Of a DNA stretch of 64,000 nt, positions 19,850-61,285 are shown piece by piece. Every line of letters starts with the position of its first letter. Position 1 is the first letter of the stretch. The notes under the pieces are model-generated. The model was not told the DNA's origin, did no database searches, and saw only the letters and a program-made list of their open reading frames with translations. Position numbers and translations under genes: made by a program. This DNA comes from Astropecten irregularis (Eukaryota > Echinodermata > Asteroidea > Paxillosida > Astropectinidae): contig OZ020244.1 of assembly GCA_963971285.1 (NCBI GenBank), positions 33,294,001 to 33,358,000 of the forward strand, read 5' to 3'.

Positions 19850-20363
19850 TGTAACAAAAACTCCTTACAAAACGCCACCTACGTTCCTGGTCTATGCAAA
19901 ATAGGCACGCCTCACCAACTCTACTTGTATAAAAGGCCGTAGCAGGCGATGGGGCGTTGGTCACAATTTACTTTCCTTACGTCGGGGTATTTCGTTTCGT
20001 ACTTTTTGGTTGCCCCGTTTATTTGTGTTCATTTTACACATATGTGTGTGTAGCCTCCAGCCTCGCGCCTGCTCCGGCCTCCTCTGACTTTAATTGTAAG
20101 TGTTGTCGATCTTTAATTTGTATTATTTAACTTGAAGTGCTCCATGTTTGTCTTGTATTATAAATATTAATTATGTTGCATTAAAATTATCTGGGAGGCG
20201 CCCCCGAGATTTGCCTGCTCTACGCCCATTTCTTTGGTTACTTTGCGTCAATGTCAGTCTTGTCTTATTCATATTAATATTTTCACATTTGGTTGTTCAG
20301 TGGCGCGACCTGGTCCATCCGGACCAGTCTTGTGCCACGCCCCGCCTTGCTCGGCCCGTTACA
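19850..20363 (+). repeat. LTR3 of the Ty3/gypsy array
   Basis: This 514-bp LTR is preceded by the polypurine tract and followed directly by GGAC, matching the GGAC before LTR1. An open frame starting at 20148 runs from the LTR into flanking MITE sequence and is not a gene. Confidence 0.92.
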
Positions 20364-21388
20364 GGACTGTTCGAAATGACTTCAAAATACCAAACACCGA
20401 TGTGCATTTTTGTAAATGTATACACCAGTGATGTGTGCCTAGTGACATCATTTGAAAGAGGCTTACACCTTCAAAGGTCAGGGGCCAATTTCATAGAGCT
20501 GCTTAAGCACAAAACTTGCTTAAAGGTAGTATCATACTTTGGTAAGAGACCAAAACAGAAATGTTCACAGATTTACGTATACCTTACAAGGTATGGAGAT
20601 GATGCTGGTAGAAACCTACTGTTAAAATTGTTCCGCCTGAAATGGTGTATGTATCCAGAAATTAGTAAAAGAACGACCAATTTTTTTGGACCTTTTAAAA
20701 GATAAAAAATAAAACAGAAAAGACTTAAGAAATACTGTTGTCGTTTTTCACTGTTTTCTCAAAAAGTGGGCAACGTGTGGGACTGAAATTTGCACAGATG
20801 AATGTTCCTGTATCTTCCTTGATATTTATGCTCATAAATCTGTATTTATTTGACAAAAACCAAAGCATGAAAAGTCTTCCTTGATCAAAAAAGATTACCA
20901 ACCCAATTTACATGTGGTATTTACTGCTTTTGATTTGTATCCTGTCATTGTTTGAGTAGACAATAATACTGCTCAGCCCACTCCCCAACTATAAAAACCA
21001 ATTTTTAAAAAATTGTCTGAATTAATCATTACTAATAAATAATTTAAAAAAATGTAAAATAAAATTACATTAAGTTATACTCAAAACAGTTTTTTAACAT
21101 TACGACAGAAATCAGCTAATAAGTAAGTAAATAAATAAGATAAAATAAAATTAAGAACAGTTGATTTCCTACCATTTATTAAGTCATCAAATAACCACAA
21201 GGGAGACTGACTGAATTAAAAAGCCGTATCCTCTTTGAGTGATCCCCCCATGTACCGTTCCCATGTTGCAGCATTGCTGCGTGTATCAATGAAATGATCC
21301 TTGGGGTATGGTTGTGTGTGCATGGTTTCATGACTTTGACTGCAAAACGAACAAAGCTAATTGACTATTGGGATCACCACCAACGTAA
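20364..21388. other. intergenic repeats right of the LTR array
   Basis: No gene is seen. At 20478-20520 is a fragment of hairpin family G (GGGGCCAATTTCATAGAGCT). A TTAA MITE inserted into its TTAA. AT-rich sequence follows, then the upstream part of a tRNA-like SINE. Confidence 0.55.
20520..20883. mobile_element. TTAA-type MITE, family E copy 1
   Basis: It begins TTAAAGGTAGTATCATACTT and contains the CTTTTAAAAGAT centre typical of the family. The right end is eroded. It interrupts a family G fragment at its TTAA, which dates it later than that fragment. Confidence 0.65.
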
Positions 21389-21461
21389 GGCTGGATAGCT
21401 CAGTTGGTAGAGCGCCTGTACGGTATTCAGGAGGTCGCTAGTTCAAATCCCGCTCCAGTCA
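21389..21461 (+). repeat. tRNA-like head of a SINE, copy 1
   Basis: The 73-nt segment folds on paper as a tRNA cloverleaf. A GGCTGGA/TCCAGTC acceptor stem pairs with one G-U. TAGCTCAGTTGG is a good box A and GTTCAAATCC a good box B. The anticodon-loop position 33 is C instead of U, and related copies occur at 31809-31878 and 50666-50738 with similar flanks. It is therefore a tRNA-derived SINE and not a functional tRNA gene. The anticodon position would read GGT. Confidence 0.7.
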
Positions 21462-21598
21462 ATTTTTCTTTGTTAAATTTTCAATTTATAAAGTCATTTA
21501 AAAAAAAGTTCTATGGTCTGAAATATCTTATACGTAGGTTTCTATTTTATCTCACCGCAGTAAAATAACATGGAAAGAATACCTGGGCCCATCTTTGC

Positions 21599-21952
21599 AA
21601 TGGGAGACTTTGGAGAACCGGTCTTCAAGTCAACCACTGATCTATACAAACTGGATAGGTCGCGCTGCTCTGCAGGTGAAGCATCCGTGCGGCCATTTTG
21701 GGATATTCAATACATTGGCAGGCCCGTAGGCCGGCGTATACAGAGAATTGCTGCACTGCTTGCTGTGCAGTCATGCAGTGCAATGAGTATTGTGCTGAAT
21801 ATCCTAACATGGCCGCTGGTGACTTCACGGCTCGCCGTGTAATCACTGCCCCGCGACCTATCCAGTTTGTATAGATCAGTGAAGTCAACAGCGCATGCAA
21901 ATTGTGAGCATGCGCTGTTGACTTGGAGACCGGTTCTCCAAAGTCTCCCATT
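21599..21952. mobile_element. foldback element family A copy 1, with a nested hairpin
   Basis: The ends are inverted copies of AATGGGAGACTTTGGAGAAC. The left arm is interrupted after AAGTCAACC by a second hairpin element (21636-21880). Other copies in the window are near 120-140 bp, so the extra length is the insertion. Confidence 0.75.
21636..21880. mobile_element. hairpin element nested in family A copy 1
   Basis: The termini are inverted: ACTGATCTATACAAACTGGA at the left and its complement at the right, continuing inward through ATAGGTCGCG. Further short inverted segments lie inside. I see no second copy in the window. Confidence 0.65.
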
Positions 21953-22622
21953 GTACTTCAATTACCTTCATAGATGATTTTTGGAGGTAAACAATATCAT
22001 TACTATAGACCAGTAAATGAGTATAATCCGCAGTCAAGCAACTAAAGCAAGTAGTTTGAAAGAAAGTCTCCTTTTGGTACAAATTAGAGCATCGTTTTGT
22101 TTTGGACAGATTGACAAACCTTCATAGAATGAAACCACTTTTTGTAACAAAATCAGAACACCCGGTAAACGGGTATGTTGACAAGTCAGTTTCATAATTT
22201 AATTTAATGGGCCAAGATGTCTCAGGTTCAATTCCTATTATTTCTCACCACTACATTCTTAAATCATTACAATCAGAACCAATCAGTTTCTTTCTAATAA
22301 TTATGATCACTACAAGAACACATCTTGTCAAGAAGTGTCATCCGTTTCTTTATTAATTGCGATTCTTTTTTAAAAGAAAATCCAATTGAAAATATTGTAT
22401 CTTAATACTTTTTGTCATACTAATGTAATTTATAGGTATTTACCCCTTTACAATGATACTGGCTAGCATAGTATTGTATTAGAGGTTTTCCCAGTCATTT
22501 TCGGCGAATGAGCGGCCAATTTCATTTTCACGCATTCGTGTCGACGTTATTTTGCCTCCTCGGTTGAAACCTTCACTCGATTTCACTTTGATGCATCCGT
22601 ATTTATATAGCATATTGCATTT

Positions 22623-22758
22623 AATGAGAGACTTTGGAGAATCGGTCTTCAAGTCAACAGCGCACGCACGAGTACACATGCGCAAATCAACGCGCGCATG
22701 CTAACAATTGCATGCGCGTGCGCTGTTGACTTGAACCGATTCTCCAAAGTCTCCCATT
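22623..22758. mobile_element. foldback element family A copy 2
   Basis: This near-perfect hairpin has arms of AATGAGAGACTTTGGAGAAT through CAACAGCGCACGC and a short loop. The outer TTAA on both sides may be target sequence. Confidence 0.75.
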
Positions 22759-23323
22759 AAATTCAACAGTCGTTCAGTTTAGCCATGCAAAATCGGCATT
22801 CAAATTTAAAGCACGCTGCCAAAAGCCTCTGCAAATTTGAATGCTGTTCAAATGGAATTTTAAATTGAAAGGCGATTTCTTTTTATTCGCCTGACGCTTG
22901 TTTACATTTGCTAGCACATGAAATGAAATCGAATGACTATTTTGAGGTGCCTTGCAGTTTCACGCGAAATGGAATGACGCAGCATCTAAATTGTCTGCTC
23001 ATTGGCCGAGAAATTACCTGGAAAACCTGTATTAATTATTTTGTATAAATTAAACCAAAGATGCAATGTGTCTATATCTGCTTGGTACCAACCAAAGTGG
23101 TTTCAAAATTTCAACACAGTGTAGTTAAGTGTGTCATGGTTTGTGTACTTATATCTGCATCTTAAAACAATGTTTTGTTTGTTATCTCGTGCGAAGCACA
23201 AGTAACACGTGGTGATGTATTTCTTTCAGTGGACTATGGAAAATGCCAGTTTAACAAAAACACCAGTTCGTATGGACAGCTTATAAAGGCTCATGTATGG
23301 GGTCATAGGTACACACCCATACC

Positions 23324-23907
23324 CAAAGATTATATAGCGCTACTCGCAAGATGGAGAACTCTCCACTGAAACGCGTTAACACCATGGGTGCCATTTTGGT
23401 GTGAGGGCGGTCGCTACACGTACGTTGTTTCCATAGCATGATATGAGCGATATGTGTGCGGTACTTGCAAAAGTAGGTCCAGAAAACCACAAAAAATCGC
23501 CGCTTTCATATTCAGCTGCTTAACACTAATGTCAAATATTTCTATTCACAATAAACAATAAGTTTAAATCGAATCCATGCCAAAATTTTGCCATAAACAC
23601 TCCACTTTTCTTTGATAAATCTCAAAGCCCCAATAATTATGTCCCGTGTACAAACTACTCGCTTTTTGCACACCACCAGCAGCCGATTTCACGAAACTTT
23701 ACGCCATGGCGTAAGTCACACACTTACGCCACAAATGTTGCGTAAGTTTCGCCACTTACGCAACATTTGTGGCGTAAGTTGGACTTACGCCATGGCGTAA
23801 AGTTTCGTGAAATCGGCTGCAGAATGGCGGAATCGCGACCTCCATGCGAATTACCACACGCTCTATGGTCAGTTATCCATCTTGCGCGTAGCACTATATA
23901 ATCTTTG
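23324..23907. mobile_element. inverted-repeat element family K copy 1, with nested palindrome
   Basis: The ends are CAAAGATTATATAGCGCTAC and its inverse. It is homologous to 43327-43784 throughout, except for a palindromic insertion at 23679-23821. Interior segments shared by both copies include AAACTACTCGCTTTTTGCAC-like and CCATGCGAATTACCACACG. Confidence 0.7.
23679..23821. mobile_element. near-perfect palindromic element inside family K
   Basis: About 65-bp arms are almost perfectly complementary around a 6-nt centre (near 23750). They carry TTACGCCATGGCGTAA and GCCACAAATGTTGCGTAAGT. The termini read GCCGATTTCACGAAA and its inverse, the same motif that ends several other hairpin families here. 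The element is missing from the second K copy, so it is a later insertion. Confidence 0.75.
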
Positions 23908-24533
23908 CCCATATCCCCATACCATTCTAGACACTAACATCAAGTGTGCTCTTTCAGATGATTAACTCTTTTCAGATGGTTGCTATGCCGAGTGTACAGG
24001 GCATTAACTGCAATATCTGTCCCTTCCCTGCCACAAACAATTTTAATTATGACAAATTGTTCAGATAATAAACCACACATTTTTCCGAAAAACTGAACTT
24101 GTCAATTGCTTGATATTAAGAGAAGGCATCTTTCTTGAAAGCCTGATTTCTCAAATGACGATTTTCCTTTCAACTTTGCAAAGAACAAACCTTTTGCCTC
24201 TGTATCACAAACACAAACCATTAATGTGAATAAAGTTCACAGCATTTATGAAATAATGTAATATGCCAATTTGCGTTGCCACACAGTGAAATAAAAACTT
24301 ATAATTAGACGGAATTTTTAAGTTTGTGTCGTTAGTAGAGCTGGTATAAAACAGGTAGAGTTGTACGTAATTTTGGCAGATTTAAAAAAAGGATATGGCC
24401 GGATTGTTTGTAGTTCAATGCAACTCTTATCAACCAAAATACTTGGTGTGTTGATAAGAATCAGATCACAACAAAAAAAACCAAAAGGAGGTGTTTTCCT
24501 TCAAGACAATGTAAGCTTTCACTAATTTCAGTT

Positions 24534-24884
24534 TCAAGGTAGTATCATACTTTGGTAGCATTCCAAAACAGAAATCTTCACAGATTTACCTATAACTTAC
24601 AGGGTATAAATATGGTGATGGTAGAAACACACCGTTGAAATTTGTCTGCCTGAAATGCTGTATTTATCCAGAAAAGTGTAAAATCAAAAGACCTCCCAAA
24701 ACAGTTTTGATCTTGGAGATGAACAGATTTGAAAATAAAGTGAGCGTTTTTCACTGTTTTCTCAAAAAGTTGGAACAGTATGGGACTGAAATTTCACAGA
24801 AGACTGTTACTGTATCTGCCTTGATATTTTTGCCCATGAATCTGTATTTCTTTGATAAAAGCCGAAGTATGAAATTACCTTTAA
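24534..24884. mobile_element. TTAA-type MITE, family E copy 2
   Basis: The left end is AAGGTAGTATCATACTTTGG and the right end is GTATGAAATTACCTTTAA. The interior matches the other E copies, including the ATTTATCCAGAAA and TGACTGTTACTGTATCTG-type segments. Confidence 0.68.
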
Positions 24885-24954
24885 GGTCCAGCCTGCACTC
24901 CTTGCTAAATGAACAATAAATGGACCTTTAGGAAGGAGCAGAACAATTCCATTC

Positions 24955-25075
24955 ACCCTAACCCTGTCCGCTTCACCACACAAGACAAATGCTGCCCACC
25001 ATACATTACCGCAGTCTCCACAAGGGGGAACTATATCATAAACCACACATTACCACACAAACCATACTGAGATGT
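24955..25075. repeat. interspersed repeat shared with 34258-34400
   Basis: ACCGCAGTCTCCACAAGGGG, ATCATAAACCACACATTACC and neighbouring words recur inverted at 34258-34400 (TGGTTTATGATCCAGTCCCA, GAGACTGTGGTAATGTGTGG). No terminal repeats or coding potential were recognised. Confidence 0.5.
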
Positions 25076-25117
25076 GCTGTGGTATTCAGGATACCACACT
25101 TACCACATGAAAAACCA

Positions 25118-25246
25118 GAGGCCGATTTCAAAAAGCTTCTGCGACGTGTCGTATAGCTGTGACGCGGCGCATAGATGCGATGCGTCCATAGAGTATGGAT
25201 GCGTCTTAACTCTGTGACGCCTCGTAACTTTTATGAAATTGGCCCC
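25118..25246. mobile_element. hairpin element family I copy 2
   Basis: The ends are GAGGCCGATTTCAAAAAGCT and the inverse of TTATGAAATTGGCCCC. The arms are rich in GACGCGTCG/CGCATAG words shared with 39360-39505. Confidence 0.65.
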
Positions 25247-25440
25247 ATGTGTGATCAAAATATGCAATCACGTAGAAGTTTTCAAACTAAAACAAGTGAC
25301 TTAGCTGCACCAGTTCCAGTTCTGTCCCATTATTTTCCTCACCGCAGATCAGACTTAACATTTCACATTCTAAAAAGAGTACCAATAAAAAAAAAAAAAC
25401 CAAATTGCTAAATATAGCCTTAGATTTTAACAGACGATCG

Positions 25441-25663
25441 GCGAGGGGGGGGGGGGTTGATAACCTACAATGTTACACATCTCACTTTTATACATCCTAA
25501 CGCTGTATTACCACCATCATGAGAATGGGGTTTCTCTGCCGAGTGCATTAAGTATTGCAACCACGTACATTTGGGTTTGTAGTTGTTTCGTTCATTAATT
25601 ACACAGCCAGATTTATAATCATTATAACCTTATTATATACACAAAACCCACAGCTTACGCGCT

Positions 25664-25701
<38 letters not shown>

Positions 25702-25990
25702 TGTGCTTTGTCTGAAATTCTAGTAACTCTTTACAATATTTACTACCGCCCTTAAAATAAATACAGATACTTAATTCTCTAAAATTTTGTTGTTTTGTTT
25801 GTTTTTCTTCTTATTGTTGAAACTGTACAATTATGTTAGTAAAGGCATACACGAATTAACTGTAGCACATCTTATTCTTTTTTTTCTGTTAATGTATGTA
25901 TAAGAACCGATACTGAGCCAGCAGTATATGCAGTTTAACTTTATACATGTTTTTTTTTTTTTTTTTTAAAGCAATATGCAAGTTTTAGTT
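25441..25990. repeat. homopolymer-rich low-complexity region
   Basis: It contains a G run near 25445-25456, a run of about 33 A at 25666-25698 and a T run near 25951-25966. Nothing else was recognised. Long homopolymers like these are prone to length error in assembly. Confidence 0.7.
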
Positions 25991-26392
25991 TTTTTTCTTA
26001 TCCTTCATGAAAAAATTGTATTAATTATTTAAATTCCTGTCCGCAAGCGAGCAAAAATGAGCTTCGTGGCCGATACTGGGTCCATCCAGTAACCATTGGG
26101 GACCAGCCCACTGCTAACTGCCCTTGTCCAATTAAATTAAAAAAATTTCATCCGTTCATCAATTTCATGCCTTAAAATGCTTTTCCTTACAATTACTTTC
26201 TAAAATGTATTCACTTTTTTTTTTTGCTTTTACTCATCAAGTTATCTTACTTTAATAATAATACCACAATTAAAAAAAAAATGTCTGGTTTATAAAACAT
26301 TTAACTAGATAAGTTACAACTCCAACGATTCCCTGTAGCACACCATATTAGAACAAAAAAGCCGAACTTTTCTCTGAAGCTGTACCCTTTCT

Positions 26393-26398
26393 TTTATT
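26393..26398 (-). terminator. candidate polyadenylation signal of raf
   Basis: AATAAA on the minus strand lies about 1.33 kb past the raf stop codon. The interval 26399-27724 lacks MITE sequence, unlike the introns, which fits a 3' UTR. Other AATAAA words could serve; no transcript evidence is available. Confidence 0.3.
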
Positions 26399-27724
26399 AA
26401 AAAAAAAGGGAATCTCGTAAAATCCTCTCAACACAAGACGTAGAACAATAAAAAACTGGTTTCAGGTTGAGTAAAGTAGTAATGATACAAGTAATCAGCG
26501 TCGCTTGATGATGGTGCTCCATCGGGTCTCCAAGTTCAAAGCTTGGGTGTGAAGACCGCGTCGTTGTCCAACGCTCACCAGAAGAATCGGTCGGTTGACC
26601 TTACACTTCTTGAAATCTCCCATGCAACTGCTGTGCCTCCAACAACACAAACAACAAACCACCAACATTGCACCGTACACGAGCACATGACAAGGAGGAT
26701 TTAGACCTCACGTCTTTTCTGGAGTTCAGCGCCCTCACTCGAAGAAAAACAAACAAACAAACACCGATCCCGTTTAAAAGCCTTTTTGTGAAGGGGGAGA
26801 GAAAAACAGACACCAGGAAAGCTTACTGGAGCTGGCTGTCAGAGTTAGCGGAGGCGGGAATTGTCGTACTCTTTTTGTTTGCATTCAGAGATTCTCCACG
26901 GTACAGCAGCAATCATGAGGTGACTGGTATCCGTGCTATCGGCAAGTTCATGGGCTCAGTGCGGCACAATCTCCATTAGGCTCCGGAGGAAAAAACTAAA
27001 TCCATTTTTGTGCTCCTTCCAATCCTTCCTATCTTTCTTTTCAATGTGTGCATCCAAGGTGTGGGTTTGTTTTTCGCACAATTTCATTTAAAAACAAACT
27101 ATCAGACGCAAATGTTCCACAGCTCGTTCAAATAAGTAGCGGCAACTACAGTCCGCACCTCCAAACTAAGAACAAGGTTCATGGTGACGTATTCGATAAT
27201 CCAAGAATTAAAAAAAAAAGGAAAGATACATCTTGGCATGCACTTGCAAACGTTCGGTCGAATTCTAGTTCTGATGTCAGAAACAGTCGATCATCAACGG
27301 CATTTTGTGAATGAAGGACGTAACTCCACTAACCAAAAAACAACCACCGCTAAAAACTCCACTACCAAACCTCTCCATCGTCTGCTACGAGTCTCCATCC
27401 GACAGGCTGGCAGCTTAGCTCCCCGATGAGTCCCTATCGGGAAGCTTACCAGTACATAAAAACCCAGCCATAGTTTGTCCATAGACACCAAGGCTGGGAC
27501 CGTTTCCTCGGAAGTGTTCCAAGTCCTAAAGGTAGCAAGCGTCCTTACACTGATGACAATGTCACCGCCTTATCTTCTGTTGAAGGTACTATCCTCCCTT
27601 TTCATAAAAATCATCTCATCAACCAAACCGTACGTCAGCATGACTGTATGTTTGGAGGCATTCCATTTCACTATCATTACTCTCTCTCTTTCGGGAATTT
27701 TTTTTTTTTCTCTCGTGTTGGTGC
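26399..27724 (-). other. probable raf 3' untranslated region
   Basis: This sequence lies directly downstream of the raf stop on the minus strand. It has no repeat-family member and no supported ORF. The end is uncertain. Confidence 0.4.
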
Positions 27725-59486
<31,762 letters not shown>

Positions 59487-59618
59487 CTGTGAAAAGGGAA
59501 GACAAGAAATAACCAAAATACAAAAAGTGGCATCAGTTATTTTGTTGTTAACATACATGTATACCGGGTCTAGGATTAGAGTGTTACAGAGATCCACGAC
59601 CTCTACCATACATGTAGG

Positions 59619-59992
59619 TTAAGGTGACCAGATGTCCCCGATTTCCGGGGACAGTCCCCGATTTGACAGTGCCGTCCCCGATGAAAAATTGTCCCCGAAA
59701 ATGTCCCCGATTCGACGAAATGCCCCCGAAAATTCTAATTGTCCTAAATAAAAAAACAAATGAATAAAATGCTGTACTAAAGAAGGTTCATTCTTCACAG
59801 AAGTATGCAAAGACAACCGCCTAAGACATGTAAGTATGTAACCCACTCATGTCAACTGGACAAGATGTCCATAGATGCCAGCATTTTGCATATAGGCACC
59901 ATCTGGATTCAACAATTTTTCAAAATTATACTCCTCCCCCAGGACACGGATCACTGTCCCCGGATCATCTCAACAAAATATGGTCACCTTAA
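59619..59992. mobile_element. inverted-repeat element with TGTAGG duplication
   Basis: The termini TTAAGGTGACCA and TGGTCACCTTAA are inverted and flanked by TGTAGG on both sides (59613-59618 and 59993-59998). The left part has repeated TCCCCGATT words, the right part GTCCCCGGATC. It sits in the intron upstream of the first raf exon found. Confidence 0.72.
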
Positions 59993-60230
59993 TGTAGGTC
60001 CCGTCCATCGGCTGGTCCACCTACCCATAGATACAGTATATTAAAAAAAACTACCGGTATCCGTGCATTAGCCAATGGGAGTTATATCCGTCACGCATGA
60101 CAGCGGCCATTTTAGAGAGGTGAAAAATGAACCTAAACATTCAAGCATTTATTATCGAACGCGCAAGATGCACGGTACTTGGTGCCGGCTGTTAGGCATT
60201 ACGCGGTACGCGATGCACCAGAAACATGAT

Positions 60231-60393
60231 GGAACGCCGTAGCTATATTCAGTGGCTTAGATTGTTTATCCGTAATTCCATCATTTAATTTGACAATTTC
60301 GTCATTTTGTTTTTGCCATTTTGTAATTTGGCAAATTGAATGATGGAATTACCAAAGCAAACAAATCTAATTGAAGATAGCTACGGCATTCCA
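60231..60393. repeat. hairpin sequence
   Basis: GGAACGCCGTAGCTAT and its inverse ATAGCTACGGCATTCC bracket inner inverted TAATTCCATCATT words. No second copy was seen. Confidence 0.6.
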
Positions 60394-61014
60394 TAAAAAC
60401 GGATTTGAAACTGCCTTCAAAAATGGCACCGTGAAAGACGCATCCACGAGCAGCCAATGCCATCTAGTTTTTTTCATATGCACCTACCTGTATACATGTA
60501 CAGTACCTTAGAAATATCTAAATATCATTTTCGATCATATACAATAAATAAATGCTGGTGATAGCCATATCATTGTAAACTTTGCTGTATCTCTTTTTTT
60601 TTTTTAAGAATTTGAAAATTGTACATAATCTTTAATCTCAAAATTTCAGCTATGTGTCTTCTCCCCGTCCTCCGAACATGACAAACAGCTGTTAAATAGC
60701 TCAATCTTGCCCTTGAACAGAACCAAGTGCAAACCATTGGCCTTTTCAAGTGAGGCCAGCATCAGTAGTAATCTTACAACGGTTAATTACCTCCTAATTA
60801 TTCCCTAGCTGAGCAATATCAATCCATCATTTGCAGTGGGGCATGAGGTGTTTTAACTACAGGACTAGTTGGACATGAAAATTGGAGTTCAAGTTATTGC
60901 TACTTGTTTTAAATACTTGATGTTGAATTTGTCAAATATGTGACAAATTGGAATACATGTACCATTATCACACTAAAACGATAATCACAAATTTCAATTC
61001 CAGATCAATCGCAA

Positions 61015-61285
61015 ACCTCAGCTCCGGCTCAGGCTCTGGCTTTGTCATCCATATGCTGAAAAGGTTGTGATTTTTCATTGAAGCTGAAGCTCTGTTTTCT
61101 TTTTAAAACCAGTGAATATACTTCCGAACTGCAACCAAAAGCCTCTATTTTTGATACCAGCTATTTTCAGGAAAGTGGAACCAGAGCCAGAGCTGGAGCT
61201 GGAGCCAAAGGCGGAGCCTAAGTCTGAGCCGGAGCCGGAGCCGGAGCCGGAGCCTGAGTCAGAGCCAAGGTTTGGAAAAGGCCCC
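61015..61285. mobile_element. element carrying (GAGCCG)n hexamers, copy 2
   Basis: CAGCTCCGGCTCAGGCTCTG and GAGCCGGAGCCGGAGCCGG tracts flank the same core as 52365-52680 (CATCCATATGCTGAAAA, AAGCTGAAGCTCTGTTTTCT, CAAAAGCCTCTATTTTTGAT), in inverse orientation. Confidence 0.7.

Larger units (their letters stand above)
7619..20363 (+). mobile_element. tandem Ty3/gypsy retrotransposon array (three LTRs, two internal units)
   Basis: The layout is LTR1 (7619-8132), internal unit 1 (8133-13733), LTR2 (13734-14247), internal unit 2 (14248-19849) and LTR3 (19850-20363). All LTRs are 514 bp, begin TG and end CA. The array is flanked by one direct duplication GGAC (7615-7618 and 20364-20367), as expected for a single integration. 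The internal units are 5601 and 5602 bp and differ at only a handful of positions by eye. The units share the middle LTR, which points to unequal recombination between LTRs after one insertion, or integration of a tandem form. Domain order protease-RT-RNase H-integrase places it in Ty3/gypsy (Metaviridae). No env frame is seen. Confidence 0.93.

Noticed and set aside
20148-20705. 185-codon frame after the LTR array
   Set aside because: Starts in LTR3 and runs into MITE sequence; the same start in LTR1 and LTR2 gives a shorter frame.
21389-21461. functional tRNA gene
   Set aside because: Good box A and box B, but C at position 33 and two further copies with shared flanks show a SINE family.
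60060-60125. possible initiating raf exon with AAAATGGCCGC on the minus strand
   Set aside because: Attractive start context, but the only nearby GT leaves phase 1 where phase 0 is needed, and the frame soon stops.
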